Shown: piece after piece, positions 32,086 to 44,211 of the stretch
Layout: each line of letters starts with the position of its first letter
How positions within the stretch are numbered: the stretch's first letter is position 1
Source of the DNA: Sphaerosporella brunnea
Taxonomy: Eukaryota > Ascomycota > Pezizomycetes > Pezizales > Pyronemataceae
Reading direction: 5' to 3'
Length of the DNA: 64,000 bases
Assembly (NCBI GenBank): GCA_008704415.1
Contig: VXIS01000210.1
Span: forward strand, 21,668 to 85,667
Made by a program: the position numbers and the translations under genes
The notes under the pieces: generated by a model
Told to the model about the DNA's origin: nothing
The model's input: the letters and a program-made list of their open reading frames with translations, nothing else
The model's database searches: none

Positions 32086-34694
32086 TCACATCACTACACT
32101 CCGCAACAGCGCCTCGCACCACGTCAGGTTATCTGCCGACTCATCCAGCTTTGTGACCGCCACTCTGGGCCCCAAGTCTTTCATCTCATTTGCAGTCGTA
32201 GGCTCAACTACGTTGATCGTCACGGTTTGACTGACCATGATACCCGCCAAAGCGAACGGATCGTTGTTCGCGACCAACTTCTTCTCTGAAGACACGCTAG
32301 GACTGCGGGAACAGGAGCTTCCTGCCGTTATGCCGCGGCTGACTCGCCCAAATTGGGATGACGCGCCTTTCCAGAAGCCGGCTCTTGGTTTTGATCGCGC
32401 GCCGACAGCCGGGGCGGCCCTCCCAGAGAATTCGCGATAGACACGCCGAGCGTGCACTTCGTGCTCGGCACAGCCAGGGTAGCTGCGCTGCTGCGTGGCA
32501 AAGAAGGTGAGTGGTGTGAAGACAAGGTTCGGAGCCGTGACGGTAGCATTCGCCGGAACCAGTGTCTTGAAGACAATCATCTGCCCAACCGTCCCTATCC
32601 CTGGGCGAGACATAGCCTCCTCCGACGTAGCCGTGGGGAGGAACTGCGGGTTCGCATCTAGGACGGCTTGGTTGAAGAAGCTATCTTTGGTTTCGAGCAG
32701 AAGACGTGACAGGGCCTCGCTCCACTGGCTTGCAAACGACTCCGGCAGACCGGCCGCCTGCGCTGCCTCTTTAATGCTCGGCCGGAGGGTGGTCGTAAGC
32801 TCGCCGGCTGTTCGGCCGTTGTACGTCTGCAGGAAACGGAAATGCCCTGGTGTCAACACGCTTATCCCGAGGGAATGCATCGGCAGTCGACTCGTTGCTC
32901 CTTCTCTGATCAAAACATTGTAACCACCGTTCTCGTCTGATTGAACCGCGAAACAGCCCAAATAAACCCCAGGAGAGATAAGCGCTTCCCGATCCGGATC
33001 AGACGCGGCCATGGATGCCACTACCTTCGAAAGATCGTGCTTGGGCACTTGCATTACCCTGGAAAGGACGTCGTAAACATTCGATGGCGGCGTGAATCGG
33101 AAGCCGAATGTTGCCAGCCGCGCGGACTCTGCCTTATCAACATTCTTGACAAGGAACAGCACCTTCCCTCTACCCCGATTGCGCTTGGTTCCAGCCTCCG
33201 GGTCCATCTTTGAGGCCAAGCTGGCACCCCCAGAAATTTGACCAGTGATAAGCATGTCTTCGTGAAGGACTCCCACAGATTGCAACGGCTGGTGGGTAGC
33301 ATCAGCCAGATCTTTGGCTGCGACGCAAAACATCTCACGGAAAAGAACCGAATACTCATCCTCTTGCCTCTGGCCATCTTTCTCCGTGGTGCATGCTCTC
33401 AGGTGCCGTCGCATCCCAGGAATCAAGTCATTCACTCCTCGCCAGTTGCGTGATGTGCGGTAGAGCCACTGGAAGACTTGGTGTCGCTTACCAAAGTGCT
33501 CTTCGAACGACTAGGCCACGGTCAGTTGAAGTAAGCTAGACCGCTTGGTAGACCTACCTGCTCCGAAAAGGTATCGGTAATCGTCTTCATGGGAAGCGTT
33601 CCATCCGGCAGCACCATCAACTTTCCATCTTCAAACGTTGCAGACGCCAACACGATCCGCTGGGCCCGTTGATTCTGAATCCGGCGGTTGCGGCCAGCAG
33701 CTAATGCAAACCCCAAAAGGACAACACAGCAGAAGACCGACTGGCACACGTCAGCACAACACCCGACCTTGCCATGGAACAATGCCTTACCAGCGCAATG
33801 ACAATGATTACCATCCACCGACGCGACAGCTCCACCTGGCCCGTGTGGCTCTCTTTTCTGACATGAAATTTCGTCCCCACCGAGGCAGTCCAGTGCATGG
33901 CTGAAACACCGCCTGCCAGTATGAAAGCCAGCAGAACTCGTTTCCACCAGCAGTTGGTAAAATTCTTCCTCATCAAGAAGAACAAGGTCAACGCGATGCT
34001 TGTTGCTGCTACTGCGATGATGACCGATCCCACAACATGTGGTATTGAGTAAGTTGCCTGGTAATTCGCAATACCTATGTATCTTAGTCTAAGCTTACGC
34101 GCTGCCATCTTACTGCCAGCGGCAGTGGAACGTCTTACCTGCGTCTCCCAAGTAATGCATACCACATATACTGGAACCTGCAAAAACCCCTCCCAGGCCC
34201 ACCCGTATTTGTTGCACCTCATCTGTGCCACTACCTGCAAGTGAATACGCTCCAAAGAGGACCAATATCGGGACAAAGAACGAGAGAACAGTATAGGTGG
34301 GGTTATAAGCCAGCTGGTATTCAGTTTGACCATCAAGGAGTATTGTTGCGCGGTTTCCGACCTAGCGCAAACCAACATCAGCGACGAAGTCGTAAAGCAG
34401 TGCAAGACGACGGCATACAAAGTGCATAGACCAAATAGCTGCGCCCAGTCTGTCAACTTCCTATCCTCGGAGCAAGAACACAAAATACACACCAATGCCT
34501 CCCATTGTCACACTGCTTCCGGCCACAAGATACCAATTGTACATTCCCCGTCCAGATGTTCGCAGATGTAGGAGCTCGAGTGTGGAGAGCGAGCCCACGA
34601 AGGATACGCAATATGACAGTGCAACATATCCAGCTAAGTAGTGTCGTGGAACAAAGGCGCCGCTGCTCATGATCTCGGCGGAGGTATCAGCCAT
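32086..34694 (-). CDS. MHYT-domain membrane signalling protein
   Basis: Six exons on the minus strand (34694-34493, 34438-34419, 34361-34139, 34074-33791, 33740-33558, 33510-32086) give 778 aa in frame; the 20-nt second exon is forced by the conserved 'GGIAIWSMHF|VGNRA' sequence. The N-terminal 240 residues form about seven membrane segments with three MHYT-type motifs: M72-H73-F, M142-H143-Y and M208-H209-W, each at a helix end. In bacteria this module is proposed to bind metal and sense O2, CO or NO. The C-terminal half is cytosolic, with 'NRRIQNQRAQRIVLASATFE', and 'LMVLPDGTLPMKTITDTF' and 'DLIPGMRRHL'; these are typical of fungal MHYT proteins, and I see no kinase or GGDEF domain. The ligand and output are unknown. 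Confidence 0.85.
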
Positions 34695-36277
34695 GTGGGC
34701 ACATCAAGCAGTACTGTCGTTTCGAACGGCTATCAGGACGACCGAGCGCGCCGCCTGTGTGGTGAGGGTCGATTGAGATGTGTGTACCGTCTCTTGATAC
34801 TTCTATTAGCTCGAAAAGGACGCAACTAGTGGGGGGTGGTTAAACGAACGTCGAAGGCAAACGGACATCCACCAGAACGGGAGGATGCGAGCTGCTTTTG
34901 TATACAGAAACACTCGGCTAAAATATCCAATCTGCAGGTAATATATTCGGGGTGGACTCTCGCTTGCAATTGGCCAGATTTATCTCGACAGTACTACCGC
35001 TCGTGCATTCCACATGGCCAACGCCGGGAGTAAGTCTCAGCTGGAGACACTGTCAATGGGAAATAGCGACCTACATACACATGTTATTCAGGATTATGTA
35101 CTAGTACACGTAAAAAAGCACCTTATACTCACGCCACTTTAGCACAAGTATCGTCGGAGTATGTATGCAAATATCTGTCCGTGATATTAAACACGCATCT
35201 ACCTTATGCGCGGTAACAGGGGGGTCAAATAGAGTGTGCTTTCAGCCAGGGTACTGCTGACTGAAAAATCTTCATTGGAGCTGAACATGCGAGGCGGCAT
35301 GGATAGGGTAGATAAACTTTTTTTTCCCTCAGCCCCCATTTAATCGCGTTCTTTGCCGGCGAATCACACTTCAACTAGTTTACGGAGAGCAACAGTAAAA
35401 AAAGTTCAAATTCGTGACTTCTGCCCACTTGGCTGGCGATCATCAGGTTTCGGCCAGCTCGGTAGTCGTATGCCGATATCGACATATTCCACAAGTGTTG
35501 AAAAGGGTCCGCGCACTGCCTGAAGCCAGTGGGCGGCACGTACTGCATGCGAAAACACGCAGATTACCTTCCTGTTTGGCGGCACCTGCATTCTACACGA
35601 AAGCCACAGTGGTTTCGAACTCTGATACAACACAAACACCGTTTCCAGAACGCCATTATTGCATCTGGGCCGAGTACTAATTGATCCGCTTATTTTCCGG
35701 TTCGAGGCGGGTATCTTAATTGCCCGACCTCAGATCCAACATGCAAGGAAAGTCCATGTGCCAAAGCCGCTTCTAGCCCCAAGCTCTTCTACAAACAAGC
35801 AAAAAAAAAAAACCATCCTGTAGCCTTCCACTTGATCTAGAAACTCGAATCCGTGCACTTAAGACACTACTAAGTCCCTGTTCTGACTGTAAGTAACTTC
35901 GCTCCCCAAGGAGGAAACCAGCGGAGTTTCCCTGTCAACCCGGGATTAGATAATATATCTCCCGCACCACCGAAAACAACCCCCTTTACGATTCGGGAAC
36001 TAGCACAAGCCCTGTTTTTCGCTCAAGCCCGGCCGTTAACGTTGTGCAATATTCTAGATAAGATGTTGTTTACAGTAGAAGCCGTCTGTAAGAATATGGC
36101 TTATAAGAATAAGCTGTGTGTTAGAATACCTGGTCGCGGTCCCGACGATTTTGTATGGGGAATAAGGATATTTTTTTCTTATAAAAAAGGGGAGGCCTGG
36201 CACCCTTGGTGGTGTCTGACGAGGATGATGAACCACCGGAGCCCAAAAGCACACTGCGCGGGGCTTCAGAGGCTTTG

Positions 36278-36335
36278 GAGCAGGTACTATTGTTTGATCA
36301 GCAGCGGAGCAGGTATTATTGTTTGATCAGCAGCG
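36278..36335 (+). repeat. 29-bp tandem duplication
   Basis: Two copies of GAGCAGGTAYTATTGTTTGA.. lie head to tail (36278-36306, 36307-36335) with one difference. The duplication interrupts a short ORF (36206-36418) by shifting its frame. Confidence 0.7.
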
Positions 36336-38500
36336 GGACCCAAAGAAGCGGAATGCGAAAGGAACCAGCGCTCCAAGGTGTTAGACAAAGACCTACACAG
36401 AGAGCGCTTGATGCTTAGAGAAAATATGCCGCAGACCCGGTTTGAGGATTTCTTTGGGCGCATGTAGAACCTAGACTTTGTAACTACAGAATGGAACGCC
36501 GATGTTGAGGAGCGGGACGTTCCTGGGGACGCTCTCGGGGACGCGTCACTTGTGATCACTCATACACCAAGCCACGCCCTCTCTAAGAATAATCGCTGCA
36601 CAAGAATACACCCCCCCTGGGACCAGCGTTTTCTCATAGACAGCTTCTACTGTATTAAAAAGTACCTAGTTACCTATCTCTGTACTGCAGTGATGAGGCA
36701 TCCCCACACCGTGCACCTAATAGCCAGCCAAAAAATCTAGGCGTGGTGGGCGGGCTTCATAAGGCGAACAGTCGGGCTATTGATTGCTGTCCCATGACGA
36801 CGGGTCTGCGAGTGATATACCGTGAGTTGTATTGGCACTGCAACCGTGCAGTTGTGCAAATGGATTGTATAATACAGCGGCAGCGTCTATCATGGATGAA
36901 CTCTGCCCGCTGCCCCCCGCACACGAAACACAAGCTCCCATCCTCACCCTACGATGCGTTAAATGATCCGGTGCTTGTAGTGTTTGATGATGGTACAGTT
37001 CTTCATTGGGAAGCTAGATACTAGGATCATTACTGCGTGGAAGGCTTAGGCCCTGGCATTCTGTATCTTGAAAAAAAAACTACTGTCACGGTGACTGGCA
37101 GCCGCCAGCCTTTTTTAGCAGCCCGCAGCCCAACTGCTGGCTGGGAAAACTGTCCTCACAGTCTGGCATATATCTCCCCGCCTGTTTTTACCCTTTCTTT
37201 CGGGATCCGTGAACTCAAACGCTGCCTGTTTCTCCAGTGAATGTTTATGGCTGGGTACGTCATAGGCCGGCCATGTGTCAGCACAGCCTGACCTCAGAAA
37301 GTACCCAGCTTTCTTCTCATGGGCCCGGCAGTGAACACTTGTGGAAGCCAATTCTGGATTGCTGCCCAAAACGGTCGCTCAGCTCAACGCACCAAACCCC
37401 TTTAACTCTCCTTAAGGTGCAACATGTACAAAAAGAATAGAAACGATGAAATCCTACACCAATCCAGCCCTTCCATCCGCACACGCAAGACTGTTATTTT
37501 CTATTTCCACTCTTTGAAATCTCCTCCTGTGAACCGATGTAATTCTGCGGAGTAAAACCACTTTTCCCTCCGGCGAACGTCGGGTATCTACCATAAAGAT
37601 TGTCTATCATATCTTCTCCGCTTTTCCTTTCACTTTTCCTTGCATTAGACAACCTGAGTTGTTCTTTCACGAACCTGCTTCGCCCGATTCTTCTGCCTCA
37701 CTGAAATATCGGCAACCGCTGTCCACCGTCGCTAATGACCATGAGCGAGTCGGCACTGGAGGCATGCTGGAGAGATTCAGTTCGTCGGAGGGCGCTCCTA
37801 GCTCTTTGTGGCCAGGTCAAAAACCGTAGCCTCTCTGACGAACGTTTTTCATGATACCAACCGTTGGGTAACAACAACGTTCAGCCGAGTATCAATAGGA
37901 GATTTGAGTGGGAGCCCGAATCAGATGAATAGGCTTCCACGGCATCCTTCGACTCTTTGAAAAACGTTGATTTGCCGAGGTACAATTGTAATGGCTGCGT
38001 CAAAGGCGGGAAATCAACAGTAGACCATTGATGTGGTAGGCCGTATGACAGAAAAGTCAACCGACATGTGTTGTCTTCCGGGCACGTTTCGGGCGATCAC
38101 AATCCTGCTGATTGTAGTCAGCACTAAGGCTTTCACGTCGCGACAATCTCGCATCATTAGTCTTTTCAGAGCGAGGGCCATTGGCGCCATTATCGGCCCG
38201 CTGAGACGCTGGCGCCGTATTGCCATCCAACAGACGAAGCGGCGGCGGGCGACGTTCTGGGATCCTGGGACTAGACGCGAACCAGCAATGCCGGTGCCGA
38301 AAGCCTTCATACCAGCGATGGATGGAGTAGATGTGGACTTGGGATTCAACAGATGCAGTGGTGGTGGGGTGTGAGTCCGACAGCTAATAATCCGTTGAAT
38401 CTGGATGTACTTCGCCCGCTGTCCCGCCTAATTGCTGCCGTGGGATGCTTCGGCTGATCTGACTTGTATTATGGAAAACTCTAGGTGCAACCCTGAATTG

Positions 38501-38622
38501 AAGAGAGTTGGTGGCGATGATAGTGATCGTTCGCTTTGCACTATTTGGCCCCAGCACTGGTTGGGCGGAGAACCCACCGTACGCGGCCCAACCCACGCCG
38601 TAGTTTGCCCGCCAACTCTCTT
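38501..38622. repeat. Small inverted-repeat element
   Basis: AAGAGAGTTGGT at 38501-38512 pairs with GCCAACTCTCTT at 38611-38622 with one mismatch. This 122-bp non-coding unit could be a short MITE; support is weak. Confidence 0.35.
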
Positions 38623-40968
38623 TTTTGTGTTTTCCGCGAATAACGTGCGGAATAACAATCGAGGATCCCCGCAAACTGTGGACTGTAGAGTGCAATGCGA
38701 CACAGACGGAGGCCAGCGGTGGCAATTTAGATGGTAGCGGTGGCAGTGGCAGGTATTGGCGAGCCACTGCTGAAAATTTCGAGTCTACAGGCACCCGCAA
38801 CATTCCGTCTGACCTGGCCGTTCTCTGAGAACCAGCTGCCAATCAGCAATCCATCCAGACCTATTTTCGTCACTCCGCGGACTTCACTGGGTATCACTCG
38901 GTGCCAACCCCCATAGCTCCGACACCGGCTCAGTAACTTTGAGCTTGGAGTACTCGGTGGCCACAATTGATGCTGGTGGGTGCGGTTGTGGCTGCTTTGG
39001 GTTGAATTGGGTTGAGGTGGGAGATGAGCGAATGGTCATGTGGTGACCACGAAAAAATAACAGACGGAGACCCCCTAGCGACAGGTAACGTCCACTCATT
39101 TCTCGCTACAGTAGAGTAAACCTAGATTTATTACAGAGAGGATAAGATAAAGAAAGTAGGAAGCGTGGCAGTAAGGAAGCTGTTCGAGTGCGGACAGATG
39201 ACCGAGTGATAAAGCGTGGATTAGTGAAGGACTTCTATCTGACCACGACGACAATTATAAAGAAGGGTTATTTGAGGGTTTTGACGATTTGGATGATGCG
39301 CAGGAACATTAGGCATTTTGCACTGAACATACCCAATTTGCATGGCAGCAGATCGGTTGAATAAACTCCCCCATGATTCATGATACCCACCCCCGGGCGT
39401 TCCTTGCCCATCAACCAACCTTCCTCCTGCTATCAGACAGCTCATATATTGCTCGAGCTTGCCAAACGGTCGACGTCGTTAACACTTTGCTGTTTATAGC
39501 TAGAAGGATGGAATCATCCTCATCAGGTTGTGAAGGACTTGGAATTGCCCTTACTGGCAAGGCAGGAAAAAACAACACTGTGCACGGACTCTTGATTCAC
39601 TAGATGTTGCTCAGCGTATACGGATGGCCTCAGGAATAAGATATGCCACAGAAAGCCAGGGGAAATAAGACGGAAACTGGCGCTTGGTTTATCACACTGG
39701 AGTAATAAACCGGCTCGTCACTTCGCTCAAGAATTATCACTTACATAAATCCCCGAAGGTATCTTTCCAGAGAGTCAACTAATCACATCAACTCGGTTCA
39801 TACCTCCGGTGGTCGGAATCCACGGCACATGAATCGCAACCGATGCCTTCTGTTAAGAAGAAGAAGCTCCACTAGCAGACATCGAAAAGGTGTCGGTGCC
39901 AGTACCTGGGATCAGCAACCTCCCACAGAAGCGCCGAAGCCGGAAAAGTCCTGAACAGAGCCAATGGATGCAGCCTACTACGGAATCCAACCCCTTGGCC
40001 TGTCTTCTCTCTGTTTGTGCATATGATGACCGAGCCACCCGATATATATTAGACTTGTATCTCGATACTGAATTAACTCCTCACCGATGATCATGATGGG
40101 CATCTAAATCCTCCGCATCCAATGCAATTGTGAACTTGAGCGGCTCCGGATCCGTGGGGCTCACCGGTTGCCCCTTCCTCACAAGTTTGCCATGCTTCTC
40201 GAAAACACTTCCAGTTCTTTGGGAATGACGCTCATCTCCTTATATAAGCATCTTTGCCGCAGGCATACGTCGTTTCGTGATAGTAGGCTGAAATCGTAAC
40301 GCAGCTTCACAAATCAAAAACACCCCCCACGAGCAACTTGAAAACAATGCCATCTCAAAAAGCCCAAGCCTGAGATGTGGTGCGCGTGACTACCGGCATT
40401 AAGCTTTTTCTGCACTCCAGCTGGTGCTGCTGCTGCTTCGCTGCTACCGCCGCAGGGAGATGCAGAACTCGTCGCTGTGGTGTTGGTGAAGTTTATGGAT
40501 CGCTGTGGAGGTGCATGTCCTTGCCTAACAGGCTGGCGGGTGGCGCTGACATGCTGTGGTCGGGGGTGTTGTGATAGTTGTGGTGGCAGGCATGCCAGCG
40601 GTTAGTCAGCCTCCCCAGTGCCGAACCCCACCACATCGATTCCCGCGATCATCCCTCCCGCATCTCCTCCCGGGGTTGTGAAGTGGGGGCACGTTGCAGG
40701 GCGTCACCCGCGATCCAGAGGTCTCCGTCCGCTATTCTTTTCGCTGTCACCTCAATGGACTTCGCGCCGAGCGGTCCCTTATTTTTGAGGGAACGGCCAG
40801 TTCTGGATCGGCTGTTGGCGAACCGTAAGCGGGCTCGGCGACCAGCCACTTGCACCTGCCATCCGTCGATCAAAAGCGTCGCCAGATCCCCGTCCGGTCA
40901 AAGCTGGCTACAGCAATCCCCGCAATCCCGCAATCCCGCAATCCCGCAACCCCACCATCACATCAGCC

Positions 40969-41544
40969 ATGTACAAAACCCTCCTGCGCCGCCCCGTCAG
41001 CACGCTTCTCGCCACCACGACCACGACCACCACGACCTCCGCCACGGCCCGCCGAATCCGCGCAAGAATGTCCACCACCACCACCACCACCACCACCACC
41101 ACCACCAGCAGCGGCGATCAAAAGTGGGAATGGCTCTGCATCCTGCCCGACTTCCCAGGAGTGCACGAGAAGCGGCTCGAAGTGCGTCCGTTGCATTTTG
41201 CGGGCATCCAGGCACTGGTTGAGGAGGGATTCCTGACCTGGGGCGGTGAGTTTTTTTTTTTTTTTTCCCCTTCTGTTGATTCTTCCCCCTCCCCCTCCCC
41301 CCCCCCCTTTCGCTGCTGACGCGATTTCGTAGGCGCTGCCCTCAATGATCTCCCCAGTGACGCCAACGACGCGAAAACCTTCAGCTTCCACGGAAGCGTC
41401 TTGACCGTGGTTGGGACGCGCAAGGAGGAGGTATTGGCGAAGCTGAAGGAGGACCCGTATGCGAAGGCCGGTGTGTGGGATATGGAAAAGGCGCAGATTA
41501 TGCCGTACAAGTGTGCGGTGAGGGAACCGTTGAAGCCGTTGTGA
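40969..41544 (+). CDS. YCII-related domain protein, probably mitochondrial
   Basis: Exons 40969-41245 and 41333-41544 (87-nt intron, GTGAG donor, CTGAC branch, GTAG acceptor) give 162 aa. The N-terminal 35 residues ('YKTLLRRPVSTLLA') are basic and Ser/Thr-rich like a mitochondrial presequence. A Thr run encoded by an ACC repeat follows. Residues about 50-160 match the fungal YCII family: 'WEWLCILPDFPGVHEKRLEV', 'PLHFAGIQALVEEGFLTWGG', 'FHGSVLTVVGTRKEEVLAKL', 'AGVWDMEKAQIMPYKCAVR'. YCII proteins are small alpha/beta dimers with a conserved His (here in 'RPLHFAG'); their reactions are mostly undefined. The intron contains long T and C runs. Confidence 0.85.
41068..41107 (+). repeat. ACC/CAC trinucleotide microsatellite inside the YCII gene
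   Basis: About 13 CAC/ACC units encode a poly-Thr tract in the first exon. Length variation here would change the protein without breaking the frame. Confidence 0.8.
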
Positions 41545-41945
41545 GCGGTGTAGATACCCCTTGTATATAGTTTAACGCTAGAATCCGTAAGCTGGCGATA
41601 CCATGAGGACAAAAAAATGGACACATACACACCATGTCAGATGACTGGTATTTTCCAGCATCTGGACAGCTGGTTTATAGATATCACTCCAAGAGTGGTG
41701 GACAATAGAGTCTTGGATTTCCATCTCGAGGCTTTACTGTAGACGGGGACGAACAACGGCCAGACGCGAAGATTCGTGACCTGCCCAGGTCTCATAGACT
41801 TAAACAGTCGAGTGGCTCGTTTGCGGGTAGAAGCATGATAACAAGAGACTTTATCGGCATCACAAAGCGCAAATATAATTGAAAAGGAGAAAATTGATCA
41901 ATTCTATAGCCTTGAGGTACAGTATTGAAAACAGTAGCGAATGGC
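41545..41945. other. 3' region of the YCII gene
   Basis: No gene is seen in these 400 bases. Confidence 0.4.
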
Positions 41946-41947
41946 TA

Positions 41948-42062
41948 CCGTAGAGGTTCGGTACTAAGGCAATGTGGCCAAGTGACTTTGCCAGGGGGCT
42001 GAGAGACTTCCCCACAGAGCGCAGTGACTTTGCCACATTGCCTTAGTACCGAGATAATACGG
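41948..42062. repeat. CCGTA-type MITE, 115 bp
   Basis: Flanked by TA at 41946-41947 and 42063-42064. Arms of about 45 bp pair with small mismatches (CGGTACTAAGGCAATGTGGC on the left). The right end is identical to the solo copy at 13328-13351. Confidence 0.75.
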
Positions 42063-42316
42063 TACTCCTCAACGTCAAAAGTATTGGAAACGTCTATAAC
42101 CCTAACCCTGTGGGTAAAAGAGAACCCAATCGCAGAGTCACAGTTTTCAGCGCTTCACCGAATACATGACCTTGTAGAGTAGCTTCCTAGGTTTAATATA
42201 AGTCCTTGGTCGACCAAATTGCTTCCAAACTCGTGGAGTCAAAGGTGTTAAAGGTGTTTTTGTTTGTGGTCGCAAATTTACCGATAGCAGGGTTAGGGTT
42301 TCCCAGATTTCCAATA

Positions 42317-42734
42317 GCGGTTGTCAATAACCTCCGTTCAGCTCCCGTTGTGACGTCCGTTTGCCAGAAAGTCAAAACGAACGGGAGAGCGGAAAATCTT
42401 CTCATTGGCCACGGTTGCAGAACGCCGCAACGCAAATCTGGTGCTCGCGAGCACCAGATTCAACCACGTCTGGCCGTTTCTCTCATCGCCCCAACTCCTC
42501 CTCCACTTTCCAACCATGCAAGACACCCCAAAAGTGGAAATTATTTTCGCATTCCACAGAGGACCCATCAGCCGTGCTTTGCCCCCCCATTTTGTCTGCT
42601 AATTCGCTATTTGAACTTATGACCGGACGGTGACGGCATCGGTGGATGGTCAATAAGCTTCTGGAAAACGCAGTGGCAACCGTTCAGCAACGAACGGGCT
42701 ACCGGACGTGTGAACGGAGGTTATTGACAACCGC
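42317..42734. repeat. MITE with perfect 24-bp inverted repeats, 418 bp
   Basis: Flanked by TA at 42315-42316 and 42735-42736. Arms 42317-42340 and 42711-42734 (GCGGTTGTCAATAACC..) are perfect complements. The interior holds a perfect 26-bp palindrome at 42435-42460. ORFs on both strands inside are mirror artefacts of the repeats. Confidence 0.75.
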
Positions 42735-42736
42735 TA

Positions 42737-43211
42737 ATAGTTGAATAAGACAACCCCTCCTACGTCTTTCTAATACCCGCTCGCTCGAGACTTCGACGCT
42801 CTGCATCCAGATCACGGTGGTTAAAATAACCGGTCGCACCCTCATGGCTCCAGCAGCGGCAGCGACCATGGCCCTCCTGCTGCTGACCTATACGCGCTCG
42901 TCAATAGCGCAGGCGCATTCGGCGGGCTCTGGATGACTCAAGACAAGGCGCCATGGCCATGGGGCAGCGGCGGATGGTAGTGGCAGTGGAGGGGACAGAC
43001 TGGGAGGAGTGTGGGGCTAGCATTGGATGGAGATGAGGTACAGGTGGAGAGGATAACGGAGGCGGGGAGGGGGCGATTGTGGGCAGAAGAAACGCCGTAG
43101 ATTATTTGCTATGAACTTTGGCTTCTTGCTTCTCATTAAAAAACGGCACGTCACGGATGGAAGGTGAAACAATTTGCATTCTTCAATCCCCACCATCGAT
43201 ACTTTTACATC
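42737..43211. other. Region without a supported gene
   Basis: No ORF of note and no repeat recognised between the two MITEs. Confidence 0.4.
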
Positions 43212-43213
43212 TA

Positions 43214-43327
43214 CCGTAAAAACTCGCGAGTAAGGGAATGGGCTACGTCACTGCGCCATGTGGCAAAGTCACTAAGCCTACATGGTGCAGTGACCTAGCC
43301 CATTCCCTTACTCGCGAGTTTATGCGG
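43214..43327. repeat. CCGTA-type MITE, 114 bp
   Basis: Flanked by TA at 43212-43213 and 43328-43329. The arms (CCGTAAAAACTCGCGAG..) are nearly perfect over about 50 bp. It shares CCGTAAAAACTCG with the element at 18415-18632 and the GTGGCAAAGTCACT block with 41948-42062. Confidence 0.75.
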
Positions 43328-43546
43328 TATCTCTAGAGATATCGATGGGTGAAAGCAAGCGTTCAGGTTTTATGCAGTACGGCAATCGCGTGCACGCTAG
43401 CTGCGCTGGACCAATCGGAACATGGCGCACGCGACGCTTCAATAGATATCTGGCACAGCAATACTCACTGAACGGGAGCCTTTCAGCGTGGCCATTGCCC
43501 ACGCCTATTTTTATGCTTCACATTGCCCTGAACCACCGAAACCACC

Positions 43547-44211
43547 ATGCCCGAACAAACACTCGGCCAGCAGCTCCTCGCATATTTCGCGGGCCCGGCG
43601 TTGGAGTCCATCACTGCCACAGCCATCGAGATCCCGAAAGCGCTCGATGCACTGCAACATACCACTCATAAAGCCGAGGAGACGGCCGCGCAAATCCGGT
43701 ATCAGCACTCTTCATGTGAGATATATGTATATCATTGATCACAGAAGCTGATCGGTGATGCCGATGGTAGCGATGTTCTTTCCAACCCCGGCGGCGGTCT
43801 CAGCGGCCAGCCGACAATCCCGCGCGGCGAGTTCACCCAAAAGTTAGCCGCGTTCTATTCGCGGGTGTTTCCTGAACATCACGTACTGGTGGTTTATGAC
43901 CGCGCAGCCAGACTTGTGAGCTTCAAGGGAGTGTTGGGCGGGAATGGGCGTTACGTTGCGGGACCCACGGAGATGTGGACTTGCCATAAGAAGATCCATC
44001 GTGGGAAAGGGATGATAGGGCTGTGGGGATTCCATGTGTGGGTGTTTAGGGAGGGAGAGTTTGAGCTGTTGGGAGATGGCGGGTGAGATTCCTAACTGGT
44101 CTGTTCTGACAGGACGCAATCGCTGATGTGGGAAGGTTTATCAATTGGTGCTTCCAGAGTCCGAGCTTCAAGAGAGATGGGAAGAGGGTGACATTTTATA
44201 AACTTGAATGA
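43547..44211 (+). CDS. Conserved-looking protein of unknown function
   Basis: Exons 43547-43698, 43771-44082 and 44136-44211 (introns 72 and 53 nt, both with CTGAT branch sites, acceptors GTAG and GAAG) give 179 aa in phase. The first exon encodes an amphipathic helical segment with a possible coiled-coil ('ALDALQHTTHKAEETAAQ'). The second and third encode a compact beta-rich domain: 'FTQKLAAFYSRVFPEHHVLV', 'PTEMWTCHKKIHRGKG', 'FHVWVFREGEFELLGDGGFI', then 'NWCFQSPSFKRDGK'. The 'GDGGFINW' join strongly supports the last intron, because the unspliced frame stops just before it. I do not recognise a named family and propose no function. Confidence 0.65.

Larger units (their letters stand above)
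34695..40968. other. Long stretch without a recognised gene
   Basis: The first few hundred bases are the MHYT promoter. The rest holds only short ORFs. I noted a 29-bp tandem duplication at 36278-36335, GC-rich CAGCC/GGCTG clusters at 37095-37145 that resemble hAT subterminal repeats, and a small inverted pair at 38501-38622. ORFs at 38014-38374 and 38384-38842 occur on both strands and match nothing I know. No RNA gene is seen. Confidence 0.45.

Noticed and set aside
37095..37145. Third hAT element from CAGCC/GGCTG clusters
   Set aside because: No CAGTGTTCTC terminus or 8-bp duplication could be found; composition alone is not enough.
38014..38842. Protein-coding gene(s) from ORFs on both strands
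   Set aside because: Both strands are open over the same bases, with no motif, splice pattern or family match to choose between them.
40578..41236. Overlapping ORFs of 128-214 codons over the YCII gene
   Set aside because: They are Pro/His-rich shadow frames produced by the CAC repeat; the YCII frame is the one with family motifs.
41118..41630. 170-codon minus-strand ORF
   Set aside because: Antisense shadow of the spliced YCII gene; it spans the intron's C and T runs as low-complexity residues.
42097..42109. Interstitial telomere repeats (TAACCCTAACCCT), with similar words at about 10055, 28085, 58060 and 59250
   Set aside because: At most two units; too short to mark a chromosome end or fusion, including near the palindrome axis.
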